Below are positions 27,742 through 36,015 of a stretch of 64,000 bases of DNA, in pieces. The position numbers and the translations under genes are program-made. Source of the DNA: Devosia rhizoryzae (GTDB lineage: Bacteria > Pseudomonadota > Alphaproteobacteria > Rhizobiales > Devosiaceae); the NCBI RefSeq assembly GCF_016698665.1, contig NZ_CP068046.1, positions 186,001 to 250,000 on the forward strand, given 5' to 3'. The first letter of the stretch is position 1. The number at the start of each line of letters is the position of its first letter. The notes under the pieces were generated by a model. It was not told where the DNA came from and did no database searches. It saw nothing but the letters and a program-made list of their open reading frames with translations.

Positions 27742-28102
27742 AGTAGGCTCCAAAGGTTCATCGTTGCGGTGAACAGGGCCATGCGGCGCAAAACTTGCCG
27801 GTCGCGCGCCGTATGGCCCCTCTGATGACTGCTCAACGCGATCAAACGCGAAGGTGTTCCGCAGCTTTTTTGAGCAGCCTGCAAAAAGCGAAATCAAAAG
27901 GCCGGCTTCCGCATTTATGCAGAGCCGGCCTTTTTCGCCTCCCCATTGTTGGGGTTATTTTTTCCAGCGCGCCCGATCAGTGCCCGGCGCTGCTTTGTTG
28001 CCTTGGCGCGCGGCATGGGACGCGCAAATTGGCTGACAACAGGACAATAGCGCAGTTCTGATGGCAGGCCAGTGCCGGCCGGGTTAATGGCTTAACGCAG
28101 GA
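27742..28102. other. Intergenic region upstream of the PRC gene
   Basis: About 360 bases with no convincing gene. It contains the terminator at 27897-27936 and a TTAA-N7-TTAA site at 28092-28106 whose right half coincides with the GNAT stop codon. An 88-codon plus-strand frame (27795-28061) has atypical composition and no ribosome-binding site, and I do not regard it as a gene. Confidence 0.5.
27897..27936. terminator. Terminator after the GNAT gene
   Basis: AAAGGCCGGCT and AGCCGGCCTTTTT form an 11-bp stem around a 15-base loop, with T runs at both ends on opposite strands. It probably ends the GNAT transcript about 170 bases past its stop. Confidence 0.7.
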
Positions 28103-28561
28103 TTAATCGACGAGGCGCGCCGTTGCCTTGTCATAGTCGCGCATGGCGCGATGCGGCATGCCGCCGTCCGAAAATTCGGGGCCAAAAGCGACAAAGCCGA
28201 GCCGCTCGTAGAAGTCGAGCTTGTCGGACTGGGCGGTGAGGTAAAAGCGGTCTTGGCCATTGGCACGGGCGTGGGCCATGGCAGCGGCGATCAGCTTTTT
28301 GGCGACACCGCGGCCCCGGAACGCCTGGCGCACTGCGACGCGGCCAATCTTGACGTGCTCAGGCTGCTCGATCAGCCGCAGCGTGCCTACGACCTCACCG
28401 GCCAGGATGGCCACGAAGTGGGTGGCGGTGAGATCATAGCTGTCATTTTCTTCCTCTTCAGGGACCTTTTGCTCCCAGACGAAGACTTCGCGGCGTAGGG
28501 CGAAGGCGGCGTTGCAGAGGGTGGAAAAGACGGGGACGGGGAAGATGGCTGGCTCGGTCAT
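28103..28561 (-). CDS. GNAT-family N-acetyltransferase (ElaA-like)
   Basis: A 152-residue acetyltransferase. The acetyl-CoA loop is IGRVAVRQAFRGRGVAKKLIAAAM (about residues 75-98, V-x-x-x-x-R-G-x-G-x-A form), preceded by the strand HFVAILAGEVVGTLRL, and it ends with the FYERLGFVAFGPEFSDGGMPHRAM segment typical of ElaA-like members. The ATG at 28561 was chosen because the 22 preceding codons are Pro/Thr/Arg-rich and lack homology. Substrate unknown. Confidence 0.88.
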   Translation of the reverse strand: MTEPAIFPVPVFSTLCNAAFALRREVFVWEQKVPEEEENDSYDLTATHFVAILAGEVVGTLRLIEQPEHVKIGRVAVRQAFRGRGVAKKLIAAAMAHARANGQDRFYLTAQSDKLDFYERLGFVAFGPEFSDGGMPHRAMRDYDKATARLVD

Positions 28562-28619
28562 GAGCGGGGTTTTAGTTGGTGGGGGTCGGGTTGAAAACCC
28601 AAGTTTTGCGCGTGTTGCT

Positions 28620-28726
28620 CCACCCACCCTTGGTCCCTCTCCATCAAGGGGAGGGAGACGATGAACATGGGCTTCGGGGTGTTGAAGAGACCCCCACCCG
28701 GCCTCCCCCTTCAGGAGGGGGAGGAG
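28620..28726. repeat. Two tandem G/C-rich intergenic repeats (family C)
   Basis: A divergent copy at 28620-28656 (CACCCACCCTTGGTCCCTC ... GGGGAGGGAG) and a close copy at 28691-28726 (CCCCCACCCGGCCTCCCCC, spacer, GGGGGAGGAG). They lie between the ends and starts of two minus-strand genes. Confidence 0.7.
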
Positions 28727-28778
28727 TTCGGACGGTGGGCTTGGACGGACTTCGCCCCGTCATTCAAGAGGATCAGGT

Positions 28779-29864
28779 CTATGTTTCTGCCGCTTCGAGT
28801 TCTGCCAGTTTGTCGAGGGCGGGGGCCTGGTGGACGAGGTCGTTGATGAAGCTGAGCTTTTCGATGACGGGTGGGCTGAGGATGAAGGGGTAGGCGTCGG
28901 GTTGACCGACGGCGCGGTTGAGATTGTTGATGAGGCTCGAAAGCGGGATCCAGTTGTCGATGATGGTCGACATGTCGGGCGCCATGTAGGGGTCGAAGGT
29001 CACCGGCGGGATGGCGAGGTTTTCATCGCCGGTGCGGGGGCGGGCGCGGATGCCGTAGGCGGCAGCCATTTCGACGGTATCGACGATGTGGAGGTAATGC
29101 GCCCAGCTTTCCGCGAAATCCTCCCAGGGATGGGCGGTGGCATAGGCGCTGATATGGGTGTTGTACCAGCCGTCGGGGGCGCCGTTGGCGTAATAGGTCT
29201 TGAGCGCTTCACCATAATCTGCGCGTTCATCGCCGAAGAGCTGCCGAAAGCGGTCTAGGCTCGGCTTGTTGTCGACGAGGAGATCCCAATAATGGTGGCC
29301 GATCTCGTGGCGGAAGTGGCCGAGCATGGTGCGATAGGGCTCGCCCATCTGCGTGCGGCGGCGTTCGCGCTCCGCATCGTCGGCTTCGGCAAGGGAAATG
29401 GTGATGATGCCGTTTTCGTGGCCGGTCATAACCGGGGAGGTCTGGTCATCGGCGAGGAAGCGGAAGGCGAGGCCGTGCTGTGGGTCTTCGGCGCGGTCTT
29501 GCAAGGGCAGGCCAAGGCGGATCAGGGAATACATGAGGCGCTTTTTGGCGCGCTCGATGCTTTGCCAATGCAGCAGATTTTCGGGGTTGGAGAGATCGGG
29601 CACGATCTCGTTATGGCGGCAGGCGGCGCAATAGGCTTCGCCGCCCTCGGGCACGAGCCAGTTGCAGGCGGCGTGTTCGGCATTGGCGCAATACACCAGG
29701 CGTTCGCCGGGGAGGGCGGGGCTGGTCCAGGCGCCATTGTCATCGGTGAGCGAGACAAGCGCATTGGCTCGCGGCGCATAGCCCAAAGCATGGCCGCAGC
29801 GTTCGCACACTGCGTTCTCGAAGTAGATCGTGTTGCCGCAGTGATCACAGGAAAAAAGTCGCAT
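28779..29864 (-). CDS. Putative zinc-binding metallopeptidase with N-terminal zinc ribbon
   Basis: A 361-residue soluble protein. The N-terminus has a zinc-ribbon pattern (CDHCGNTIYFENAVCERCG, Cys pairs at about 6/9 and 20/23), and another Cys group follows (CANAEHAACNW and CAAC, about 60-85). The catalytic motif is HEIGHHYWDLL (about 190), then a second conserved segment NTHISAYATAHPWEDFAESWAHYLH (about 250) that supplies the downstream Glu/His, as in the 'zinc-binding peptidase' family found beside transglutaminase-like genes in Hyphomicrobiales. Substrate unknown. ATG 29864 was preferred to a Met 10 codons earlier because it starts at the ribbon. Confidence 0.82.
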   Translation of the reverse strand: MRLFSCDHCGNTIYFENAVCERCGHALGYAPRANALVSLTDDNGAWTSPALPGERLVYCANAEHAACNWLVPEGGEAYCAACRHNEIVPDLSNPENLLHWQSIERAKKRLMYSLIRLGLPLQDRAEDPQHGLAFRFLADDQTSPVMTGHENGIITISLAEADDAERERRRTQMGEPYRTMLGHFRHEIGHHYWDLLVDNKPSLDRFRQLFGDERADYGEALKTYYANGAPDGWYNTHISAYATAHPWEDFAESWAHYLHIVDTVEMAAAYGIRARPRTGDENLAIPPVTFDPYMAPDMSTIIDNWIPLSSLINNLNRAVGQPDAYPFILSPPVIEKLSFINDLVHQAPALDKLAELEAAET

Positions 29865-29972
29865 GGATGCGCCCCCAAAAGCCAAGTTGAACAATGCCCG
29901 CGGTCACAAGCCCGTTCCAGCGCAACTCCGTTGTGATCGGAGCGTTTTCCGTTCACAGCAAGGGAGGAAGCC

Positions 29973-30167
29973 ATGCGTGTAGACGAAGCCAAAATCCGCG
30001 ACCGGGCCTATCAGCTTTGGGATCAGGCGGGGCAGCCGGATGGGCGGGACCAGGAGTTCTGGCACGATGCCGAACGCGAGCTGGCCGAGGAAGAAGAGGT
30101 CGATATTTCGTCCGAAGCGGCCAAGCTCGACCTGCCGCCGACAGTGCCGGGCGGCTTGCCGATCTAA
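29973..30167 (+). CDS. DUF2934-family small protein
   Basis: A 64-residue acidic protein (MRVDEAKIRDRAYQLWDQAGQPDGRDQEFW...) with the family signature I-x-x-R-A-Y-x-L-W-x-x-x-G-x-P-x-G-x-x-x-x-x-W near the N-terminus. A GGGAGGAA ribosome-binding site lies just upstream. Function unknown; the family is common in Hyphomicrobiales. Confidence 0.85.
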   Translation: MRVDEAKIRDRAYQLWDQAGQPDGRDQEFWHDAERELAEEEEVDISSEAAKLDLPPTVPGGLPI

Positions 30168-30177
30168 CCCTAGTGCC

Positions 30178-30240
30178 ACGCCCTCGTCCTTCGAGGCTGC
30201 ACTTTCTTTCGCACCTCAGGATGAGGGCTACTTTGGCCAC
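30178..30240. repeat. Partial family A repeat
   Basis: GCCCTCGTCCTTCGAGG and CACCTCAGGATGAGGGC are inverted arms about 25 bases apart between two converging genes, related to the repeats at 15513 and 20697. It may act as the shared 3' structure for DUF2934 and flhA. Confidence 0.55.
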
Positions 30241-30249
30241 AGGATGGCC

Positions 30250-32373
30250 CTAGACGCTGCCGACTGTCTTGAGGCGAATGCGCGGGTGAACCTCGTTCTG
30301 GCTCATGACGACCGTTTGCGGGCGGAAGCGCTCGATGATGGAGCGGACATGGGGACGGATCGAAGGTGAGGTGATCAGCACGGGGAGTTCGCCCTGCTGC
30401 GCGGCGCGTTCGAAACCCTGCTGGATGGCGCCGATGAATTGCTGGAGCTTTGATGGCGCCATGGCGAGGTGACGGTTTTCGCCATCGCCGATCATGGCTT
30501 CGGCGAAATCGCGTTCCCATTGCGGGGAGAGGGTGAGGAGCGGCAGGTTGCCATCGGGGCCCAAATTGGCGGCGCAGAGCTGGCGCGACAGGCGGGCGCG
30601 GACATGTTCGATGATGGTTTGCACCGAGCGGCCGGAGCCGGCGATTTCGGCTATGCCCTCGAGGATGGTCGAAAGATCGCGGATCGAGATGCGTTCGGTG
30701 AGCAGCGCCTGAAGGACGCGCTGGAGGCCGGAAACGGTGATCTGGCTCGGCACGATGTCCTCGACGAGCTTTTGCTGATCCTTCGGCAGGCCGGTGAGGA
30801 GGCTCTGGACGTTGGCGTAGCTCAATAGATCGGCGACGTTGGCCTTGAGCACTTCGGTGAGGTGGGTCGAGATGACGGTAGAGGGGTCGATGATCGAAAG
30901 GCCGCGCAATTCGGCTTCGTCGCGCAAAGCAGGTTCGATCCAGGTCGCTGGCAGGCCGAAGGTCGGCTCGGTGGTGTGGTGGCCGGGCAGGTCGATCTGG
31001 TTGCCATAGGGGTCCATGACCATGAGCTGGTTGGCATAGATCTGGCCGGAGCCGGCTTCGACTTCCTTGATGCGGACTTTGTAGTCGTTGGGCTCGAGCT
31101 GCATGTTGTCAAGAATGCGCACCGGCGGCATGACGAAGCCGAGTTCGAGCGCCAGCTGGCGGCGGAGGGCCTTGATCTGCTCGGTGAGGCGATCGGAGCC
31201 GTTTTCGTCTTCCTTGACGAGGCTGAGGAGGCCGTAGCCGAGCTCGAGCTTGAGATCGTCGATCTTGAGGGCATCGGTGATCGGCGGTTCGCTCGGCTGA
31301 GCAGCCGAGGTGGGTGCGTTCTTGGCCAGTTCCTGCGCGGCTTCGGCGACTTGCCGGACCTGCTTGGTGCCGGTGGCGCGCCAGGCAAGATAGCCGACGC
31401 CGGCGGATAGGGCCATGAAGGGGATGAAGGGCATGCCGGGGAGGAAGGCGAGGGCGCCCATGACGGCGGAGCTCATGCCCAGGGCGCGCGGATAGCCGGT
31501 GAACTGGCGCGACAGGGCCTTGTCGGCAGCACCGGTGACGCCGGATTTGGAGACGAGGATACCGGCTGCGGTCGAGACGATCAGCGCGGGGATCTGGGAA
31601 ACGAGGCCGTCGCCGATGGTGAGGAGGGTATAAACGTTGCCGGCTTCCTGGACCGAGAGGCCTTCCTGCATGATGCCGATCAGCATGCCGGCGGAGACGT
31701 TGATAAAGGTGATGATGAGGCCGGCAATGGCGTCGCCGCGTACGAATTTGGAGGCACCGTCCATGTTGCCGAAGAAGGCCGATTCGCCTTCGAGTTCGGC
31801 GCGGCGCTTCTTGGCGGTGTCTTCGTCGATGAGGCCGGCGGAAAGGTCGGCGTCGATGGCCATCTGCTTGCCGGGCATGGCATCGAGGCTGAAGCGGGCG
31901 GCGACTTCGGCGATGCGGCCGGAACCCTTGGTGATGACGATGAAGTTGACGATCACCAGGATGATGAAGATCACGATCCCGATGACGAAATTGCCACGGG
32001 TGATGAAGTTGCCGAAGGCCTCGATGACGTGGCCGGCAGCGTCGGTGCCGTTATGGCCTTCGGACAGGATCAGGCGCGTGGTGGCAAGGTTTAGGCCCAG
32101 CCGCAGCATGGTGGCGATCAAAAGGACGGTCGGGAAGGCCGAGAATTCGAGCGGCTTCTGGATGAAGAGCGAGGTCATGAGGATCATGACCGAGAAGACG
32201 ATCGAGATGGCCAGCAGCATGTCCACGAGGATCGCGGGCAGGGGCACGATAAGGATCAGGATCAGGCCCATGACGCCGGCGGCTAGGGCAATGTCGCCCG
32301 AGCGCAGGGTTGCGCTCACCTGACCGAAGGTGGGGAGCTTGAAGGCGCGAGAGGTGGTGGGCAGGTCGGTCAT
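30250..32373 (-). CDS. flhA: Flagellar export apparatus protein FlhA
   Basis: A 707-residue inner-membrane protein forming the nonameric export gate. The N-terminal half has about eight membrane helices and the FHIPEP-type loop (EVAARFSLDAMPGKQMAIDADLSAG, about residues 158-182); the C-terminal half is the cytoplasmic substrate-docking domain. Length and motifs are normal for the family. It is last in the minus-strand flagellar series, 196 bases after flbD with palindromic repeats between. Confidence 0.97.
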   Translation of the reverse strand: MTDLPTTSRAFKLPTFGQVSATLRSGDIALAAGVMGLILILIVPLPAILVDMLLAISIVFSVMILMTSLFIQKPLEFSAFPTVLLIATMLRLGLNLATTRLILSEGHNGTDAAGHVIEAFGNFITRGNFVIGIVIFIILVIVNFIVITKGSGRIAEVAARFSLDAMPGKQMAIDADLSAGLIDEDTAKKRRAELEGESAFFGNMDGASKFVRGDAIAGLIITFINVSAGMLIGIMQEGLSVQEAGNVYTLLTIGDGLVSQIPALIVSTAAGILVSKSGVTGAADKALSRQFTGYPRALGMSSAVMGALAFLPGMPFIPFMALSAGVGYLAWRATGTKQVRQVAEAAQELAKNAPTSAAQPSEPPITDALKIDDLKLELGYGLLSLVKEDENGSDRLTEQIKALRRQLALELGFVMPPVRILDNMQLEPNDYKVRIKEVEAGSGQIYANQLMVMDPYGNQIDLPGHHTTEPTFGLPATWIEPALRDEAELRGLSIIDPSTVISTHLTEVLKANVADLLSYANVQSLLTGLPKDQQKLVEDIVPSQITVSGLQRVLQALLTERISIRDLSTILEGIAEIAGSGRSVQTIIEHVRARLSRQLCAANLGPDGNLPLLTLSPQWERDFAEAMIGDGENRHLAMAPSKLQQFIGAIQQGFERAAQQGELPVLITSPSIRPHVRSIIERFRPQTVVMSQNEVHPRIRLKTVGSV

Positions 32374-32390
32374 TTTCAGGCCTTACACGG

Positions 32391-32548
32391 AGCCCCCCTT
32401 CTCCCCTTGCGGGAGAAGGTGCCCGAAGGGCGGATGAGGGGTGCTGAGAGCACCCTGAATGCTGCGTTTAGGGCAAAATCCCTACCCCTCATCCGTCTCG
32501 CGCGAGGCGCGAGCCACCTTCTCCCGCAAGGGGAGAAGGGAAGGCCGG
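32391..32548. repeat. Family B palindromic repeats between flbD and flhA
   Basis: Two elements, CCCCTTCTCCCCTTGCGGGAGAAGG (32394 on) and its reverse complement near 32515-32541, enclose GATGAGGGGTGCTGAGAGCAC-like arms. The same units recur at 42714-42920. The pair can fold into a long hairpin inside an otherwise continuous flagellar transcript. Confidence 0.7.
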
Positions 32549-32569
32549 TGGGGAGGGGAGAGCGAGCCA

Positions 32570-33937
32570 TCAAGCCACCGCGCGGCGTTCGCCGGGTTCG
32601 GGCACATGGGTGCCTTCGTCGGCATATTGGTTGAGTTTGTTGCGCAGGGTGCGGATGGAGATGCCCAGGATGGTCGCGGCATGGGTGCGGTTGCCGAAGG
32701 TGTGGTCGAGGGTGTCGAGGATGAGGTCGCGCTCGACATCGGCGACGGTGCGGCCGACGAGGGCGCGGTTCATGGCCTCGGCGGTTTGCGCGGCCATCAT
32801 GGCGGGCGAGGTCGCACGGGCGGCTTCGGCGAGGCCCATGCCGTCGGGCAGGACGATGGCTTCGGTGCCGATGGTGTCGCCGGAGGAGAGCAGCACGGCG
32901 CGGTGGAGGGTGTTTTCCAGTTCGCGCACATTGCCCGGCCAGGGGGCTTTCACCAGGGCATTGCGCGCTTCTGCGGAGAGTGCGCGCGGCGGGATTCCGT
33001 TGGCCTTGGCGTATTTGGCGACGAAATGCTCGGAGAGGGCGATGATGTCGCCGGGGCGCTCGCGTAAAGCCGGGAGTTTCAGGTTTACGACGTTGAGGCG
33101 GAACAGGAGGTCTTCGCGGAAGCTGCCTTCACGCACGGCCTCGCTGAGATTGCGGTTGGAAGTGGCGAGGATGCGGATGTCGACGGGCACGGGCTTGGTG
33201 CCGCCAACGCGGTCGATGACGCGTTCCTGGATGGCGCGCAGGAGCTTGGCCTGGAGGCGCACGTCCATTTCGGAAATTTCGTCGAGCAGGAGGGTGCCGC
33301 CAGAGGCTTCCTCGAACTTGCCGATGCGGCGCGCGACGGCGCCGGTAAAGGCACCCTTTTCGTGGCCGAAAAGCTCGGATTCGAGCAGTGCTTCCGGGAT
33401 CGCGGCGCAGTTGACGGAGATAAAGGCTTTCGACGCGCGCTTGGAGCGGGCGTGAACGTATTTGGCGACGACTTCCTTGCCGGTGCCCGATTCGCCGGTG
33501 ATCAGGATCGAGGCTTCCGAGCCAGCGATCTGCTCGGCCATCTTGACGACGCGCTCCATGGCCGGGTCGCGATAAAGGAATTCCGAGCTTTCGCGGGCGA
33601 CGGCGGCGATGACGGCGGCGATCAGCTCGGCGTCAGGCGGCAGCGGGATATATTCCTTGGCGCCGGCGCGGATGGCGTTGACGGCGGCGGCGGCATTGGT
33701 CTCGACGCCGCAGGCGACGACCGGCACGGCGATGCGCTCGGCTTCTAGCCCGGCAATGAGGCCCGAGATGTTCATCATCACGTCGACGAGCAGCAGGTCG
33801 GCCCCCTTGCCGGCGCGGAGGGCGGCGAGGGCAATTTCGATCGAGGGGGCATGGGCGACCTTGGCGCCGCCGTCCATGGCCATCTTGGTTGCGGTGGAGA
33901 GCTGGCCTTCGAGGGCTCCAATGATGAGCAGACGCAC
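32570..33937 (-). CDS. flbD: Sigma-54-dependent flagellar activator FlbD
   Basis: A 455-residue NtrC-type regulator: a degenerate receiver-like domain (about residues 1-120, beginning MRLLIIGALEGQ without the usual acidic pocket), an AAA+ domain with Walker A GESGTGKE (about 146), the GAFTGA loop (about 203) and Walker B LLLDEISEM, and a C-terminal Fis-type helix-turn-helix (THAATILGISIRTLRNKLNQY). The missing acidic pocket fits FlbD, which in Caulobacter is controlled by FliX and flagellar assembly rather than phosphorylation. Lies between fliN and flhA as in relatives. A sigma-54 promoter precedes fliK-flgD. Confidence 0.92.
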   Translation of the reverse strand: MRLLIIGALEGQLSTATKMAMDGGAKVAHAPSIEIALAALRAGKGADLLLVDVMMNISGLIAGLEAERIAVPVVACGVETNAAAAVNAIRAGAKEYIPLPPDAELIAAVIAAVARESSEFLYRDPAMERVVKMAEQIAGSEASILITGESGTGKEVVAKYVHARSKRASKAFISVNCAAIPEALLESELFGHEKGAFTGAVARRIGKFEEASGGTLLLDEISEMDVRLQAKLLRAIQERVIDRVGGTKPVPVDIRILATSNRNLSEAVREGSFREDLLFRLNVVNLKLPALRERPGDIIALSEHFVAKYAKANGIPPRALSAEARNALVKAPWPGNVRELENTLHRAVLLSSGDTIGTEAIVLPDGMGLAEAARATSPAMMAAQTAEAMNRALVGRTVADVERDLILDTLDHTFGNRTHAATILGISIRTLRNKLNQYADEGTHVPEPGERRAVA

Positions 33938-33950
33938 GATCAGTTCTCCC

Positions 33951-34274
33951 TTACTGCGGCTTGATGATTTCGGTCATGGTGACGCCGAGCCGGTCTTCGA
34001 CCAGCACGATTTCACCACGGGCGACGAGGCGGTCGTTGATGAAAATCTCGACCGCTTCGCCGACCTGGCGGTCAAGTTCGATGACGGTGCCGGCATCCAT
34101 CTTGAGCAGGTGGGAGACCGGCATCTTGGTGCGGCCGAGGACGACCGAGACGCGCACAGGAACATCGAACACCGCTTCAAGATCGGCGGCAGTCTTTTCG
34201 ACATAGTGTTCCTGCCCGTTGCGTTCGGGGGCAGCCATTTCGTCGAGGCCGAAGCCTTCGTTTTCGGCACTCAT
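33951..34274 (-). CDS. fliN: Flagellar motor switch protein FliN
   Basis: A 107-residue protein with the SpoA fold: DVPVRVSVVLGRTKMPVSHLLKMDAGTVIELDRQVGEAVEIFINDRLVARGEIVLVEDRLGVTMTEI covers residues 38-103. The start (MSAENEGFG) overlaps the end of fliH by four bases (ATGA), fixing it. Part of the C-ring with FliG and FliM; FliM is not in the window. Confidence 0.95.
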   Translation of the reverse strand: MSAENEGFGLDEMAAPERNGQEHYVEKTAADLEAVFDVPVRVSVVLGRTKMPVSHLLKMDAGTVIELDRQVGEAVEIFINDRLVARGEIVLVEDRLGVTMTEIIKPQ

Positions 34275-34936
34275 TGGTGGTGCTCCCTGGCATGGTGTGC
34301 GGCAGCGGTCTTGGAGCGCGCGGCAAGGTAGGTGGCGATCTGGCGATCGATGTTCTTGGAGGTTTCGGCGATGTCGCGAACGAGGCCGCCATCGACCCAT
34401 TCCAGGCGGCCATCGCCAAGGCGAATATCGGGATCACCCATAACGACGAGGCGACCGGCAAAACCGGCATGAGCCATTTGCGCGGTGGCTGCTTCGCGGA
34501 TGGCGTCGGCGAGGTCCGGATGACAGCGGATGACGAGGTGCGGCACGCCATCAAGGCTCGGGAGACACTCGCGCACCAGAGCTTCCAGCTCGGTCAGCGG
34601 GTGCCGGGCGACGAGATGGAGAGCAAGCTTGCGGCCGACGGTGACCGCCAGGTCCACGGATTCGCGATGATTGCTGTCGCGCGCTTCGTCGAGTGCGGCC
34701 ATCAGCTGGGCAGTCTGCGTCGCCAGCGTTGCTGAAGCAGCCGCAATGGTTTGCGCGGCCATGGCGGAGGCGTTCTGCTCGCCGGCGCGCATGCCTTCGG
34801 CATAGGCTTCCTGACGAGCATTGGCGACGAGCTGGGCGACAACGTCTTCGGGGATCGTCGGCACCGGTGGCGCGGAAACGCGGCCGGGGCGGTGCTCCAT
34901 GTTGAGATCGAAAAGGAAGCGGGCAGGGGCGGCCAT
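34271..34936 (-). CDS. fliH: Flagellar assembly protein FliH
   Basis: A 221-residue protein with an Ala/Glu-rich helical middle (about residues 30-110: QEAYAEGMRAGEQNASAM, with G-x-x-x-A repeats) and a C-terminal domain that contacts the FliI ATPase. The sequence is divergent, but position between fliG and fliN, size and the C-terminal segment (GRLEWVDGGLVRDIAETSKNIDRQI) fit FliH. Start ATG 34936 lies three bases after the fliG stop region; translationally coupled to fliN through a 4-nt overlap. Confidence 0.85.
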   Translation of the reverse strand: MAAPARFLFDLNMEHRPGRVSAPPVPTIPEDVVAQLVANARQEAYAEGMRAGEQNASAMAAQTIAAASATLATQTAQLMAALDEARDSNHRESVDLAVTVGRKLALHLVARHPLTELEALVRECLPSLDGVPHLVIRCHPDLADAIREAATAQMAHAGFAGRLVVMGDPDIRLGDGRLEWVDGGLVRDIAETSKNIDRQIATYLAARSKTAAAHHAREHHQ

Positions 34937-34939
34937 GGG

Positions 34940-36010
34940 TTAAGCCACCATCTGGTCGTCGGACTTGGACTTCATGATCAGGATTTCGCCCTTGGCAGCG
35001 AGGTCCTTGGCGGTGGCGACGAGGCGGGTCTGGGCTTCGTCGACATCCTTCAAACGCACCGGACCCATGCCGGCCATGTCGTCCTGCAAGAGCTTGGCGG
35101 CGCGGCCCGACATATTGGAGAAGAAGCTTTCCTTGACGGTTTCGTTGGCACCCTTGAGGGCCAAGGCGAGGTCGCGTTTGTCGAGCTTGGAAAGCAGCGT
35201 CTGGATGGCGGAAGTTTCAAGCTTGGCGAGATCCTCGAAGGTGAACATCAGCGCCTTGATGCGCTCGGCATCGTCGCGATTGAACTCTTCGAGATTGGTG
35301 ATGAAGCGCGCTTCGGTCTGGCGATCAAAGCTGTTGAAGATTTCGGCCATCTGCTCGTGGCTGTCGCGGCGCTTGGAGTGATTAAGCGTCGACATGAATT
35401 CGGTGCGCAGCGTCATCTCGATCTTTTCGAGAATTTCCTTTTGCACCGGATCGAGGCCGAGCATGCGCTGCACCACGTCCATGGCCAACTCTTCAGGCAG
35501 GACGGCGAGGACCTTGGATGCGTGGTCGGTGGCAATCTTGGAAAGGACGACGGCAATGGTCTGCGGGTATTCGTTCTTGAGGTAGGCGGCGAGAATATCG
35601 GCCTGCACGTTGGAAAGCTTTTCCCACATGTTGCGGCCGGCCGGTCCACGGATTTCTTCCATGATGGCGTCGACCTTGTCCTGGGTGAGGAAGCTCAGGA
35701 GCAGGCGCTCGGTGGTGTCGGTATTGCCCGAGAGCGAGCCATTGGACGAAATCGTGGTGACGAATTCGATCATCAGGTCATCGAGCATTTCCTGGGTAAT
35801 CGGCCCAAGGCGAACCATGGCGCGGGAAAGCTGCTTGATTTCGAGTTCGTCGAGTTCGTCGAAGATCGGCTTGCCATAATCGGGGCCGAGCGCGAGCAGG
35901 AGCGCGGCGGCCTTTTCGTCGCCCTTGAGCAGGCGGTTTTCGCCACCGACCTGAAGCTGGGCGCCCAGGGGTGCAAGGGAGGCGTCGGGTGCTTGGGAGA
36001 TCAGGGACAT
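34940..36010 (-). CDS. fliG: Flagellar motor switch protein FliG
   Basis: A 356-residue C-ring protein with the helical N, middle and C domains: [23 protein letters not shown] (about 33), [15 protein letters not shown] segment present as [23 protein letters not shown] (about 143-165), and the C-terminal torque helix [44 protein letters not shown] with charged residues (Lys, Asp, Arg) in expected places. Five bases downstream of fliF. Confidence 0.97.
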   Translation of the reverse strand: MSLISQAPDASLAPLGAQLQVGGENRLLKGDEKAAALLLALGPDYGKPIFDELDELEIKQLSRAMVRLGPITQEMLDDLMIEFVTTISSNGSLSGNTDTTERLLLSFLTQDKVDAIMEEIRGPAGRNMWEKLSNVQADILAAYLKNEYPQTIAVVLSKIATDHASKVLAVLPEELAMDVVQRMLGLDPVQKEILEKIEMTLRTEFMSTLNHSKRRDSHEQMAEIFNSFDRQTEARFITNLEEFNRDDAERIKALMFTFEDLAKLETSAIQTLLSKLDKRDLALALKGANETVKESFFSNMSGRAAKLLQDDMAGMGPVRLKDVDEAQTRLVATAKDLAAKGEILIMKSKSDDQMVA

Positions 36011-36015
36011 GGCGG

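Noticed and set aside
27795..28061. 88-codon plus-strand frame upstream of the PRC gene
   Set aside because: It spans a terminator hairpin, has no ribosome-binding site and shows atypical amino-acid composition.
28092..28106. Perfect TTAA-N7-TTAA sequence
   Set aside because: It matches a CtrA box but its right half is the GNAT stop codon and no promoter start lies near it (the closest, the PRC gene, is 350 bases away), so chance is likely.
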